From: Roseiarcus sp963764955
Lineage (GTDB): Bacteria > Pseudomonadota > Alphaproteobacteria > Rhizobiales > Beijerinckiaceae
NCBI GenBank assembly: GCA_963764955.1
Contig: CAVXVE010000042.1
Location: forward strand, 62,001 to 126,000
Direction: 5' to 3'
DNA length: 64,000 nucleotides
Positions 17,384 to 25,360 of this stretch are shown here, in pieces (within the stretch, counting starts at the first letter, position 1; each line of letters starts with the position of its first letter). Made by a program: the position numbers and the translations under genes. The notes under the pieces were generated by a model that was not told where the DNA came from, did not search any database, and was given only the letters and a program-made list of their open reading frames with translations.

Positions 17384-20064
17384 GACAGGCCCGCCAGCAC
17401 GTTGTCATTCTCGTCCGCCTCGTCGTTGAGGTCTTTCATTTCCGGGTCGAGCCAATCGACCTTGCGGGCGTCGCTCCACCGCCCGCTCATGAGGTCCAAC
17501 GATCTATGGTTCACGTCGAGCGGGACCAGCCGCTCCGCTCTCGATCGGCGGAGCTTCAAGTCTTTCGGGAGCTTCCTTTTCCGGCTCATCGCGTCGAGTT
17601 GCTGGTCGCGTTTCGTCTCTTTCCAGCATCCGATGACGGTCTCGGTCTCCCGCGATGCGACGGCGAGCCCGAGCCCCATGAATTGTTTATAGTGGAACGT
17701 ATAGCGAGCATCGCCAGCCTTCCAGCAAGCGGGAATGTCCTCGAACATCGCCTTGCGCATCCTCTCCCGCCACGGGAGCTTGTCGTCGCCCGCCTTCGCC
17801 GGATTGAAGCCGCGGCACTTGTAGACGATGCTGTCGGGGTTTCCGACTTCGGGACAGAGCGCATAGACTCCGCTTTGGACGAACACGCCGCCCCCCTTCA
17901 TGATCTTGGGATGTTCCCATTCGCCCAGTTTCTTTTCGCCGGGCGCGGTGGTCGGGATGCCAAGCTCCTTTTCCGCCACGATCCCGTCAGTCGCGAAGCT
18001 GACGATTGCGTTGGGCGCGGTGAGGGCGGCGGACATGAGCATGCGCTGCGTCCCGGCGGTGATGGCGGCGGCCATCCACGGCGATGCGTAGCTCGGCGGC
18101 TGTCCCGCCATCCCGACGTACTGGGCCAGCTTGCCGTAAAGCGAATTGAGCACGAGCTTGATGACGATGGCGGTGACGTCGTCGGGGTCTATTTTTATGA
18201 GCCGGGCGCGTTCGTCGAACAGGTCTTGCACCCACGCGAACGGGTGAAAGTCCGGGTCGGCGGGTTCGAAAATCATCCCTTCCAAAACTTTGATGGGCGC
18301 ATCGTGCGGGCTGAAGGGGACTTTCGCACTCCACTCGAACATGCTGAGCGCGTGGTCGCGCGTGTAAACGCCGCGGGTCTGAGCCGGGTACATGACCGAG
18401 CCATCGGAATTGCGAAAGGGCAGCGGATAGAAAGGGCGTCCGCTCGCGAAGTTTGTCACGATCTTGAACATGCTGAGCATGTTCGCCTGCTCGATTTCCT
18501 CCCGCGTCGGGTTTTTTACGATGCGCCATCGCCCGCCTTTCATCGACGGCAGCCGGGCGATGATCCCCGGATAGGCGGACGATATGTCGTAAGAAAACAG
18601 AGCTTCGGTCGTCACGCCTTGCTTCAAGAGTTCGATCCGCCCGCCAAAGAAGGCGTGGTTCGCCCATTTGAGAGCTTCGCGCCATAACTTGCCTTGCGCC
18701 GCCTCGTCGGGCTCGAAATCCATCATCGCGGCGTCCAACGCACGCTCGAACCCGTGAGCGAGTGCGAGGGGGTCGTCATCGACCTCCTCCGCGCCGTTCG
18801 CGGCGTCATCGTCGCCCATCACGATATTGCCGAGGATCGCGCGGGCGTCGTCGCGGTTAAGGCGGCTTCGAAGCAATCCTTGCGCCGCCGCGCCGGGGCC
18901 GTGGAGGCGTTTGAGCTCGATGCCGAGCCTTTCAAGCCCGCCGCGGATCTTCTCCATCAGGCGGGTCAGACCTTTGAGTTCGAGCCCGGTATAGCGGCGA
19001 AGCTCCTCGAATATCGCGGGCGTCAAGTCCTCTTGGTCGAGTTCGCCCCGCGCCGCCTTTCCGGCCATGATCGTTTTGAGTTCTTCGTCGCTCAAGGTCC
19101 CGGGCATGGTGGCGAGGGCGGCGACGAAGCTCATATTGTTGAAAAAGCTGATGACATCGAAGATGACGATTTTCTCGGTGTAATTTATCGACCCCTTTTT
19201 GAAGGGATGGCGGGGGTCTCTGAGCTTGCAAATCTTTATCCACTTGCCTTTGAGCACGGCGACCGCGTAGTCGCCGCACGGCTCCCATCGGTTGGGGTTG
19301 CGGCGGCATGTCGGGTCGTCGAGGCGGTTCGCGGGCTTGCCCTTGCTGATGGCTGTCAGTTTTCTCTTGGACAAGTCGGCGACGATTTGCGCGTCGTCGT
19401 AGTTGAAGCCGTACCCGACGAAGACGGGTTGCTTGCCGTTCGGGTCTTTCGAAGCGAACTCACGCGCCGTCTTTAGAAACCATTCGCATATCTGATAGGT
19501 CTTCAAGCCCTCGCTGCTTTCAAGGATTTGATCCCTATATCCCTGGTCCTCGACGCCCCCCATCATGAACATGCAAGGCCGTTGGCGGCGGTAGACCGCC
19601 TCGCCGCCCTCGATGAATTTAGGCTTGTCCTCCGCGCTTATGGCGTTAGCGATTTTCGAACCCGTCCCGTCGCGAGCGTACACGAGGATGAAATGGCCGC
19701 CGACGTTCATGCCCTCGCAATCGACGCCGACGATCATGCCTCCCGTCAGGCGATTGTTGAGGCGGCGGCCCGATGGCCGCTTGCCGCGCGCCTTGTCGAA
19801 GTTCGCGCGCTTGAGACTATGAACGGCCTTGCCCACGATTTTCGCGAACTCCGCCACCCACGCGATGGCTTGATCCAATTCGAGCCACGGCGGCAGCTTG
19901 TCTCGTCGCATGACGCGACAGGCGGCCCGCAGGTTCTTGATCAGTTCGCGCCATGATTCGGCCACCTCCGCCAGCGTGACGGGGCGGGGAGCGCCGTCCG
20001 CGGACCTCAACGGAGGAAACAGCGACAATCCCCGTAAGTAGAGGTTCGCGACGTTGTCATTCAT
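17380..20064 (-). CDS. polB: Family B DNA polymerase with 3'-5' exonuclease (casposon PolB)
   Basis: 894 residues. Exonuclease residues: Exo I VGVDCEG (D115, E117), Exo II GYGFNYDD (N221, D223), probable Exo III YTGLE near 358. The linker motif FFGGRIE (472-478) precedes the palm. Polymerase motifs: A DISSAYP (D493), B KLVLNSLYGK (636-645), C FATDGI (D693). The A-to-B spacing of 143 residues does not decide between a protein-primed, primer-independent or conventional enzyme. The FFGGR and TDGI forms resemble polymerases of plasmids, viruses and mobile elements rather than Pol II. It overlaps both neighbours at the start/stop, giving a three-gene translational unit. It presumably synthesises or repairs element DNA during transposition. 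Confidence 0.9.
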   Translation of the reverse strand: MNDNVANLYLRGLSLFPPLRSADGAPRPVTLAEVAESWRELIKNLRAACRVMRRDKLPPWLELDQAIAWVAEFAKIVGKAVHSLKRANFDKARGKRPSGRRLNNRLTGGMIVGVDCEGMNVGGHFILVYARDGTGSKIANAISAEDKPKFIEGGEAVYRRQRPCMFMMGGVEDQGYRDQILESSEGLKTYQICEWFLKTAREFASKDPNGKQPVFVGYGFNYDDAQIVADLSKRKLTAISKGKPANRLDDPTCRRNPNRWEPCGDYAVAVLKGKWIKICKLRDPRHPFKKGSINYTEKIVIFDVISFFNNMSFVAALATMPGTLSDEELKTIMAGKAARGELDQEDLTPAIFEELRRYTGLELKGLTRLMEKIRGGLERLGIELKRLHGPGAAAQGLLRSRLNRDDARAILGNIVMGDDDAANGAEEVDDDPLALAHGFERALDAAMMDFEPDEAAQGKLWREALKWANHAFFGGRIELLKQGVTTEALFSYDISSAYPGIIARLPSMKGGRWRIVKNPTREEIEQANMLSMFKIVTNFASGRPFYPLPFRNSDGSVMYPAQTRGVYTRDHALSMFEWSAKVPFSPHDAPIKVLEGMIFEPADPDFHPFAWVQDLFDERARLIKIDPDDVTAIVIKLVLNSLYGKLAQYVGMAGQPPSYASPWMAAAITAGTQRMLMSAALTAPNAIVSFATDGIVAEKELGIPTTAPGEKKLGEWEHPKIMKGGGVFVQSGVYALCPEVGNPDSIVYKCRGFNPAKAGDDKLPWRERMRKAMFEDIPACWKAGDARYTFHYKQFMGLGLAVASRETETVIGCWKETKRDQQLDAMSRKRKLPKDLKLRRSRAERLVPLDVNHRSLDLMSGRWSDARKVDWLDPEMKDLNDEADENDNVLAGLS

Positions 20065-20674
20065 GGCGGAAAGTCCTTGAGCCGCCCGGCGGCGGGTGAC
20101 GGGGAAGGCGGCGAGCTTCGCCCACGGGGCAGTCTCCTTTTCTTGAATTCGTCTTCAGGCTACTCTCATGAAGGGGAACGCAGCGAGTTGGGTAACCCAT
20201 CGCCTGTTTGAGCTTGCCGGTCGGATCATCATCCGGGTCAACGCGCCGCGTCGCCCTTTGCAAGAGTTCATATTCCCGCTTCGTCAGCGGACGCCCGCCG
20301 TCTTGTCCGCGGCGGTAACCTGCGTAGATCGCTTGGCGCTCCGCGCGGGTTATTCCGGGAAAGTCCTGCTTAAGTTCGCGGGCTTGGCGGGCCTGTCGTT
20401 GCCGCTTCGCGGTCGCCGCGTCGGCGTAGGCTCTCCGACCGCTCGCGACGTCCCGCGTGAAGGCTTCCTTGGTCATGCCGCCTTTTCCGGCCTGGACCGT
20501 CTGGCGCTCGCTCCACGTCTTCGTGGTCTTGGTTACGCGCTTGACGGTTCTGGCGACGCGGCGTCCCGACGTTGGCGAGTAGCCGAGCCGGGCGAGTTCA
20601 TCTGGTTTGAGAGGGCGGCTTTCGGCGTAGGTCGGGGCGCGAGGGAGCCGGGGGCGGGACGGGGCGCGGGCCAT
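20057..20674 (-). CDS. Basic unknown protein preceding polB
   Basis: 205 residues, strongly basic, Arg/Lys/Gln-rich with helical stretches (RQRQARQARELKQDFPG, YAGYRRGQDGGRPLTKREYELL) and a disordered proline-rich N-terminus. No domain recognised. Its end overlaps the polB start by eight bases. In protein-primed replicons the gene just upstream of the polymerase often encodes the terminal protein, and this product has the right charge and place. That is only a hypothesis. A nucleic-acid-binding accessory protein is the simpler reading. Confidence 0.6.
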   Translation of the reverse strand: MARAPSRPRLPRAPTYAESRPLKPDELARLGYSPTSGRRVARTVKRVTKTTKTWSERQTVQAGKGGMTKEAFTRDVASGRRAYADAATAKRQRQARQARELKQDFPGITRAERQAIYAGYRRGQDGGRPLTKREYELLQRATRRVDPDDDPTGKLKQAMGYPTRCVPLHESSLKTNSRKGDCPVGEARRLPRHPPPGGSRTFRHE

Positions 20675-20847
20675 GGCTCAGAGCCCCCATTCCGCGTCGA
20701 CTTCAAAGGCTTGTGCTACGCTTGAGTGTGCATTATTGGCATGCATAGTGGCTGGCCTTCCAATCCGGTCATTGCGCTTTCGTCGGGCGCGTTCTTTGGG
20801 AAAAGCTGAGGCCCGTGCGAACGTCACATCGCGCGGGCCTCATTCTT

Positions 20848-21345
20848 TCAGGCGGCTCGATCTCCCTTCATCCGCTTCGGTTTCGGCTGGACGGGCGCGG
20901 CTTCAGAAGCTCGCGCAGCTCGCTCTCTCCGCACGTAGTCGACCACGAAACGGCGCATGATCGCGCTGAGCGACAGGCCATCGGCATGCGCGCGCCCATA
21001 TGCTCGCTTCGACGTTTCGATTTCGAGCATGAAGGAAAAAAGCGCCCTGTCGGCAGGGCGGATCAACCGCCGCTGGTTTTTCGGCTCGCCCAGTTCGGGG
21101 ATGAAGGGAACGAGGGCTCCGCTCGCGTACGCTTCCGCGAAGCGCCTGAGCACTGTGCCCGGCCTCTCGCCGGCGCTGTACGCCAGGTAGAGGAACCAGT
21201 CGCGCTCGTTGCGGGTGCAGCTGAATTGTGGAGTGGCGAAGGAGAGCCTTGCCGACGACGGCGCGACCGAGCGCCAATCGGGGGCAGCCCCCGGATCAAG
21301 TCCGGAGGCGGGCATGGCGTCATTCAAAGAAATTGTCCCGGACAT
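20848..21345 (-). CDS. Unknown casposon protein
   Basis: 166 residues from the ATG preceded by TTGGAG (MSGTISLNDAMPASG); an in-frame ATG at 21414 would add 23 residues. It contains CTRNERDWFLYLAYSAGERP and a helical end with LSLSAIMRRFVVDYVRRERAARA, which looks like a DNA- or protein-binding amphipathic helix. Ends in a basic, Pro/Lys-rich tail. No family recognised. It is the first gene of the leftward polB group, 174 bases upstream of the basic protein. Confidence 0.5.
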   Translation of the reverse strand: MSGTISLNDAMPASGLDPGAAPDWRSVAPSSARLSFATPQFSCTRNERDWFLYLAYSAGERPGTVLRRFAEAYASGALVPFIPELGEPKNQRRLIRPADRALFSFMLEIETSKRAYGRAHADGLSLSAIMRRFVVDYVRRERAARASEAAPVQPKPKRMKGDRAA

Positions 21346-21414
21346 GAACAGGCTCCAACATCCACCGCGGCTCGCGGTGGAGAGGTTTGAAGGAGCGATG
21401 ACCTCACGGGCCAC

Positions 21415-21776
21415 GCCACTTCACCGATGGATCCCTGTTTCGGGAGACGCTACCCTACGGCCAAACCGATTTGCGTCAAGACTAAATGTCGCTCGGCGTT
21501 GAACGCGGCCATTCCCAGGGAGGCGGAGTGAATGGGCTCAGCCGGGCTCGAGGATCCCCGCCAGCGGCCAACGGCGGCGACAATGGATCCGGGGGACGCC
21601 GATGACGCTGCCCTCTCTCAAAGCCCGCCAGAAGCCGCCTAAGCGGGCTTGGCGTCACGATCAGTGAATCGGAGCCAGAAGCATGGCTACGATCGTCACC
21701 ACAGACAATTTGACGATCTGTCCTGGCCTCGATCGCGGATCGCCTGGCAGCCCCTTCGCGTGGTAAAACCCGGTCC
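21415..21776. other. Intergenic region between the polB and cas1 groups
   Basis: The stretch separates the leftward polB operon from the rightward HTH gene and so should hold promoters for both. A 27-codon frame starting MATIVTTDNLTICPGLD at 21683 is present but unsupported. No repeat array, origin-like iteron or terminator was recognised. Confidence 0.3.
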
Positions 21777-22193
21777 ATGTCGCCTGAGGAACTTCGCGAG
21801 CGGCTTGAGCGCGCCGGCCTCACTCCGTACCGGCTTTCATATTTGCTCGGCGTTGAGCCCAACGAAGGCTCCAAGTGGACGCGCGGCGATCGGCCCGTTC
21901 CGAAGGGCCGCGTTGCGCAGATTATTGAGCTGACGGATTTTGTCGCCGAGCATGGCGCGGCGGCTGTTCCATTGCCTTCACTAGTGCGGACGGCCAACGC
22001 GCGCCCGCGCCTCGTTCGCCCCGCCGTGACCCGGCCGGAGCCGGTTGTTTCGCCACATAGCCCGTCGAGAGACGGGCGTCCTTCGACGCCCTATGCGGAA
22101 TTGCGATCGGAGACTAGGGCGGGCTTCGGCCCGCTTCACTCCGACTTCGTTCGCGCCCATAATCTCGCCAGCCAGCGCGGCTTTGAGAGATAA
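21777..22193 (+). CDS. Small helix-turn-helix regulator
   Basis: 138 codons. The first 60 residues form a Cro/CI-like HTH: SPEELRERLERAGLTPYRLS, then LLGVEPNEGSKWTRGDRPVP, then a recognition-type helix. The remainder is proline-rich and overlaps the 3' end of cas1 on the opposite strand by about 210 bases, so the real C-terminus may be shorter. A regulator of element transcription or copy control is the natural guess. It converges with cas1. Confidence 0.6.
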   Translation: MSPEELRERLERAGLTPYRLSYLLGVEPNEGSKWTRGDRPVPKGRVAQIIELTDFVAEHGAAAVPLPSLVRTANARPRLVRPAVTRPEPVVSPHSPSRDGRPSTPYAELRSETRAGFGPLHSDFVRAHNLASQRGFER

Positions 22194-23216
22194 GGCGCGC
22201 GATCCATTCTCAGGACGTTGTTTGACGGCGTCTGCAATCGTCCTCTCCATCCATCGCGCCGCGTCCTCGTGCCGTTCCCACGACAACAGCGAAACCCGCA
22301 GAAGCTCGGCGATGATCGCGCGATCGATCCGATGCGCGTTCCGACCCGCTTGCGGAAAGTCCGACCGGACGAATTCTCTCTGCGCGATGAACTTGAACAC
22401 CCGCGCGTCGATTAAGGGGCGCAGCGGCTCGATCGCGTCCCAAACGAGCGAGTTCCGCCCGTGTTTGTCGCTGTGGAGAAACCCTATCGGCAGGGCGAAG
22501 CCGGCCGCCGTCAAAGCTCGCGCCAGCCGCCCCGCTTCGACCACATAGGCGTAGTTGAGCATGGCGTTGATCGGATGCGAGGCGTGCTTCGAGCCGAGAA
22601 ATTGAGCGCCCTTTTGCCGGTTGGCGAACCTGAGCCATGAGCGCGGGAGATCGCCGCCCTTGCGCTCGCGGAGGCCCAGATCGCGGAAGGCTCGCCAGTA
22701 GGCCGCCGCGATGCGGGCTTCGATCGTCACGATTTCGGCGACGGAGCGCGCTTCGTCGAGCCTCAAGCTCCAGGGCCGTTTGTCGATCGCCGGAACGCTC
22801 TCGGCGGACGCCTTGAGTTTCGCGCTCACAATCGCCCGCGCGACCGGGACCGGATCGGCGAGCGCCTGGGCGCGGACGAGCGAAGGCCCGACGTCGAGGA
22901 TACGGGCGGCGTGCTTGCCGTTGACGCCCTCGCCCGCGCCGTCCGCTTCGAGCGCGCTTTCATAAAACAGGATCGCGCGGCCGGGGCCGTTCGGCAGGAT
23001 GAGAGGGATCGCGTATCGGGCGCACCATCTTATCGCCTCGCCGGTCAGGAACTCGCCATGCGCGTCGAACAGGATGGCGGCCGGCTTCGGCTCATCGACA
23101 TCGATCCTGACGTGAACGCGATCCTTGCCCGACCCGTGTTCGACGTCGAGAGCGCCGCCGCGCACGCGCAATGCGGCGTCCGGGCCGATCACGAGGACCG
23201 GACGCCGCTCCCGCAC
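21981..23216 (-). CDS. cas1: Cas1-family integrase (casposase)
   Basis: 411 residues from a GTG start. The N-terminal beta domain (VLVIGPDAALRVRGGALDV, then ILFDAHGEFLTGEAIRW) and the helical catalytic domain match Cas1. Catalytic residues are E166 (TIEARIAAAYWRAF), H248 (PIGFLHSDKHGR) and D260/E263 (SLVWDAIEPLRP); the ASHPINAMLNYAYVV helix is conserved. About 80 extra basic residues follow the Cas1 core, where casposases usually carry a DNA-binding extension. There is no cas2, effector gene or CRISPR array. Together with PolB, inverted repeats and a 14-bp duplication this is best read as the transposase of the element rather than a CRISPR adaptation protein. Confidence 0.92.
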   Translation of the reverse strand: MRERRPVLVIGPDAALRVRGGALDVEHGSGKDRVHVRIDVDEPKPAAILFDAHGEFLTGEAIRWCARYAIPLILPNGPGRAILFYESALEADGAGEGVNGKHAARILDVGPSLVRAQALADPVPVARAIVSAKLKASAESVPAIDKRPWSLRLDEARSVAEIVTIEARIAAAYWRAFRDLGLRERKGGDLPRSWLRFANRQKGAQFLGSKHASHPINAMLNYAYVVEAGRLARALTAAGFALPIGFLHSDKHGRNSLVWDAIEPLRPLIDARVFKFIAQREFVRSDFPQAGRNAHRIDRAIIAELLRVSLLSWERHEDAARWMERTIADAVKQRPENGSRALSLKAALAGEIMGANEVGVKRAEARPSLRSQFRIGRRRTPVSRRAMWRNNRLRPGHGGANEARARVGRPH

Positions 23217-23228
23217 GCTCTTCGGATT

Positions 23229-23459
23229 TCATGGCCGCTCACGCCTCGCTTGAGGTTGCGCTCGTGCTTGACGGCGATCGGGAGGCCCGCGCTTACCCTC
23301 GCGCGGCTCAACGCTCCGGCGAACGTCGCGCGGGCGCACGGACGCACGGCCGACGCGGCATACGGCGCTCCACGCGTCGGCCGCCGTGGTTTCGCCCGTG
23401 GCTATCCGCTCGACGATCGCCGCCGCGTCGAACGGATCGCAAACGCTGCGCCTCCCCAT
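23229..23459 (-). CDS. Small protein upstream of cas1
   Basis: 76 codons beginning MGRRSVCDPFDAAAIVERIA, with ATGETTAADAWSAVCRVG in the middle and a basic Arg/Gln tail, ending 12 bases before the cas1 start. The N-terminal half looks folded and helical; no family recognised. Spacing suggests translation with cas1. Confidence 0.4.
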   Translation of the reverse strand: MGRRSVCDPFDAAAIVERIATGETTAADAWSAVCRVGRASVRPRDVRRSVEPREGKRGPPDRRQARAQPQARRERP

Positions 23460-23501
23460 GGAGCGGAATCTTGCCGGGGCTCGCGGCCCGCGTCAAATGT
23501 C

Positions 23502-23565
23502 GCGCTATTTGATATTTTGCGCTTGCGCGGCAATCTCATTGCGTTTGCGCTACAATCTCGCGCTA
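23502..23565. promoter_or_regulatory. Repeated GCGCTA sites in the cas1 divergent promoter region
   Basis: GCGCTA occurs at 23502-23507, 23547-23552 and 23560-23565 in an AT-richer patch between the small gene upstream of cas1 and a rightward ORF. The repetition and position suggest operator sites controlling cas1. The rest of the 23460-23790 gap shows no other feature. Confidence 0.3.
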
Positions 23566-23672
23566 TGAGCGAGCCTCGCTTGAGCCGTGAAACCGCGATC
23601 TCTGGTTTCGGGCAAAGGCTCATGCGGCGGCTGGTGGCTCCCTCGCGGCCCGGCTTGACCCTTCCTCGCTAG
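23565..23672 (+). CDS. Short ORF resembling an HTH regulator start
   Basis: 35 codons, MSEPRLSRETAISGFGQRL then MRRLVAPSRPGLTLPR. The phrase GFGQRLMRRLVAPS resembles the first helix of XRE-type regulators, so this may be a truncated or frameshifted regulator divergent from cas1. Evidence is slight. Confidence 0.25.
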   Translation: MSEPRLSRETAISGFGQRLMRRLVAPSRPGLTLPR

Positions 23673-23791
23673 GCTGCTTCGCTTGACACCCCTGCTGATT
23701 TCGCGGCTCGCGCTGGATGGCTGTCAGTAGGCGGCTCGTCAACAGCCCCAGTGGAGTTAACGGTGATTGAAAGTCGCGATGAGTTTTGTGC

Positions 23792-25360
23792 TCATCGCTC
23801 TCTAAAGGCCTCGGATCCGATTTTGGCGAGGGGCGAGAGCAGGTAGTCGATGACGCGGCGGGAGTCGGTCCTGATTTCGACAGTGCCCGTCATGCCAGGC
23901 GTCAGCGGTATGGTTGCGCCGTCAACGTTGATCGACCCCTCGTCCAGCGCGACCGTGACGGGGAAGACGAAGCTTTCCGGCTGGCCGGGCACAGTTGCGG
24001 GTGTCGACGTGGCGTTGGCGGTCGACGTGGCGTCAGCGAGCGTCCGCTTGGCCTCTTGTTCGGCGATTGCGCCTGACGCGATCTTGACGACCTTGCCATG
24101 CAACACGCCGAACCGAGTGAACGGGAATGCGTCGACCTTGATGACGACCTCTTGGCCGACTTTGACAAAGCCGATGTCAAGATTCGCGACCAGCGCCTCG
24201 ACTTGAAGTTTGCCTCCGGCCGGCGTGATGACGGCAAGCTGCTGCCCCGTCGTCACAACCTGCCCGACCGTGGTGACGGCTGTCCGCTGAACGACGCCGT
24301 CGATCGGCGCATAGAGTTTCGTGCGCTGAAGTCGCGCCGTCGCCTTGGCGAGCGCCTGACCCGCCTCGTCTGCCTTGCGCGAAGCCTCGGCGAGCTTGTT
24401 CTGATTGTCGGCGACGAATTGGGAAATGGCCTTCGCCTTCTCGCTCTGAACCTGATTCAGCGCCGCTTCGGTTTCGATCAACTGGCCCTCGTCAGAGGCA
24501 AGTTGCGCCTGCGACTTCTCCAGACCCTCCTTGGCGTCGTAGAGGTCGATCTTGGTGCCGACCTTGAGGTCAATCGCCTGCTGGCGCGTAGAAACCCGCT
24601 GGTTCATCGTGTCCATCAAGGTGTGTTGGAAGGCGATGCTCATGTCGAGCCGCTTTCGCGTCGCCAGTTTCTGGGCCATCTGCTTGTCGAGCGCTTTCAG
24701 GGAATCCGACAACTGAGCCAGATCGGCGTGCAGCACGGCTTCCTCACGAAGCCGGAACAATTCGGGCAAGGACGCGTCCCAATCGATCTTCGGGTCAGAC
24801 CGTTCGGCGAGTCTTTCGACCGGGCCGGCGACGGCTTGCGACCCATCCGCTCTATCCCGTCCGCCGGCAGCGTCATGCTGCCCACTCTCTCGCATTTCCT
24901 CGCCCTGCGCGGCCCGCACGGCGTCGATGGCGTAACGCCGGCGGTCGATCTCAGCGAGATTGGCGTTCAGACCGTCCTCGGCGCTCCGGGCGTCGGCGGC
25001 GGCCTCGGCCGGATCGAGTTCAAGCAGAAGGTCGCCAGCGGTGACCGATTGGCCGGCCTGGACATGAATCGCAGCGACTTTGCCGGGCTCGAGCGGCTCG
25101 ACAACCTTGGAATATCCGGCGGTCTCGATCTTGCCCGGCGCGACGGCGTGAATGTCGAGTCGACCAACAATCGACCAGACGAGCGCCGCGAGCGCGAAGG
25201 CGCAAATCGCCCCGATCAGCGCGATCGGCAAAGGCGGCGGTGGCGTCTCGAGGATTTCGAGAGCCGCCGGCAGGAATTCGCGGTCGCGGCCCAAGACGAC
25301 GCGCGGCGTCCGCGACGGGGAGGGCGGCGTCACCGCAGGAGGCGTAACCCTGGCGTTCAT
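23792..25360 (-). CDS. HlyD-family periplasmic adaptor of a type I secretion system
   Basis: Links the inner-membrane ABC exporter to an outer-membrane TolC-type channel. 522 residues from the ATG that overlaps the ABC gene stop (ATGA). It has one N-terminal membrane span (PLPIALIGAICAFALAALVW), a biotinyl-lipoyl-like hairpin half (VVEPLEPGKVAAIHVQAGQ), a long coiled coil through the middle, the second lipoyl half (LYAPIDGVVQRTAV) and a C-terminal beta-barrel. It is casposon cargo; no outer-membrane partner gene is in the element, so the host TolC would be used. Confidence 0.9.
   Translation of the reverse strand: MNARVTPPAVTPPSPSRTPRVVLGRDREFLPAALEILETPPPPLPIALIGAICAFALAALVWSIVGRLDIHAVAPGKIETAGYSKVVEPLEPGKVAAIHVQAGQSVTAGDLLLELDPAEAAADARSAEDGLNANLAEIDRRRYAIDAVRAAQGEEMRESGQHDAAGGRDRADGSQAVAGPVERLAERSDPKIDWDASLPELFRLREEAVLHADLAQLSDSLKALDKQMAQKLATRKRLDMSIAFQHTLMDTMNQRVSTRQQAIDLKVGTKIDLYDAKEGLEKSQAQLASDEGQLIETEAALNQVQSEKAKAISQFVADNQNKLAEASRKADEAGQALAKATARLQRTKLYAPIDGVVQRTAVTTVGQVVTTGQQLAVITPAGGKLQVEALVANLDIGFVKVGQEVVIKVDAFPFTRFGVLHGKVVKIASGAIAEQEAKRTLADATSTANATSTPATVPGQPESFVFPVTVALDEGSINVDGATIPLTPGMTGTVEIRTDSRRVIDYLLSPLAKIGSEAFRER

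Noticed and set aside
21981..23216. Part of a CRISPR-Cas adaptation module
   Set aside because: No cas2, no cas4, no effector gene and no regularly spaced repeats are seen anywhere in the window.
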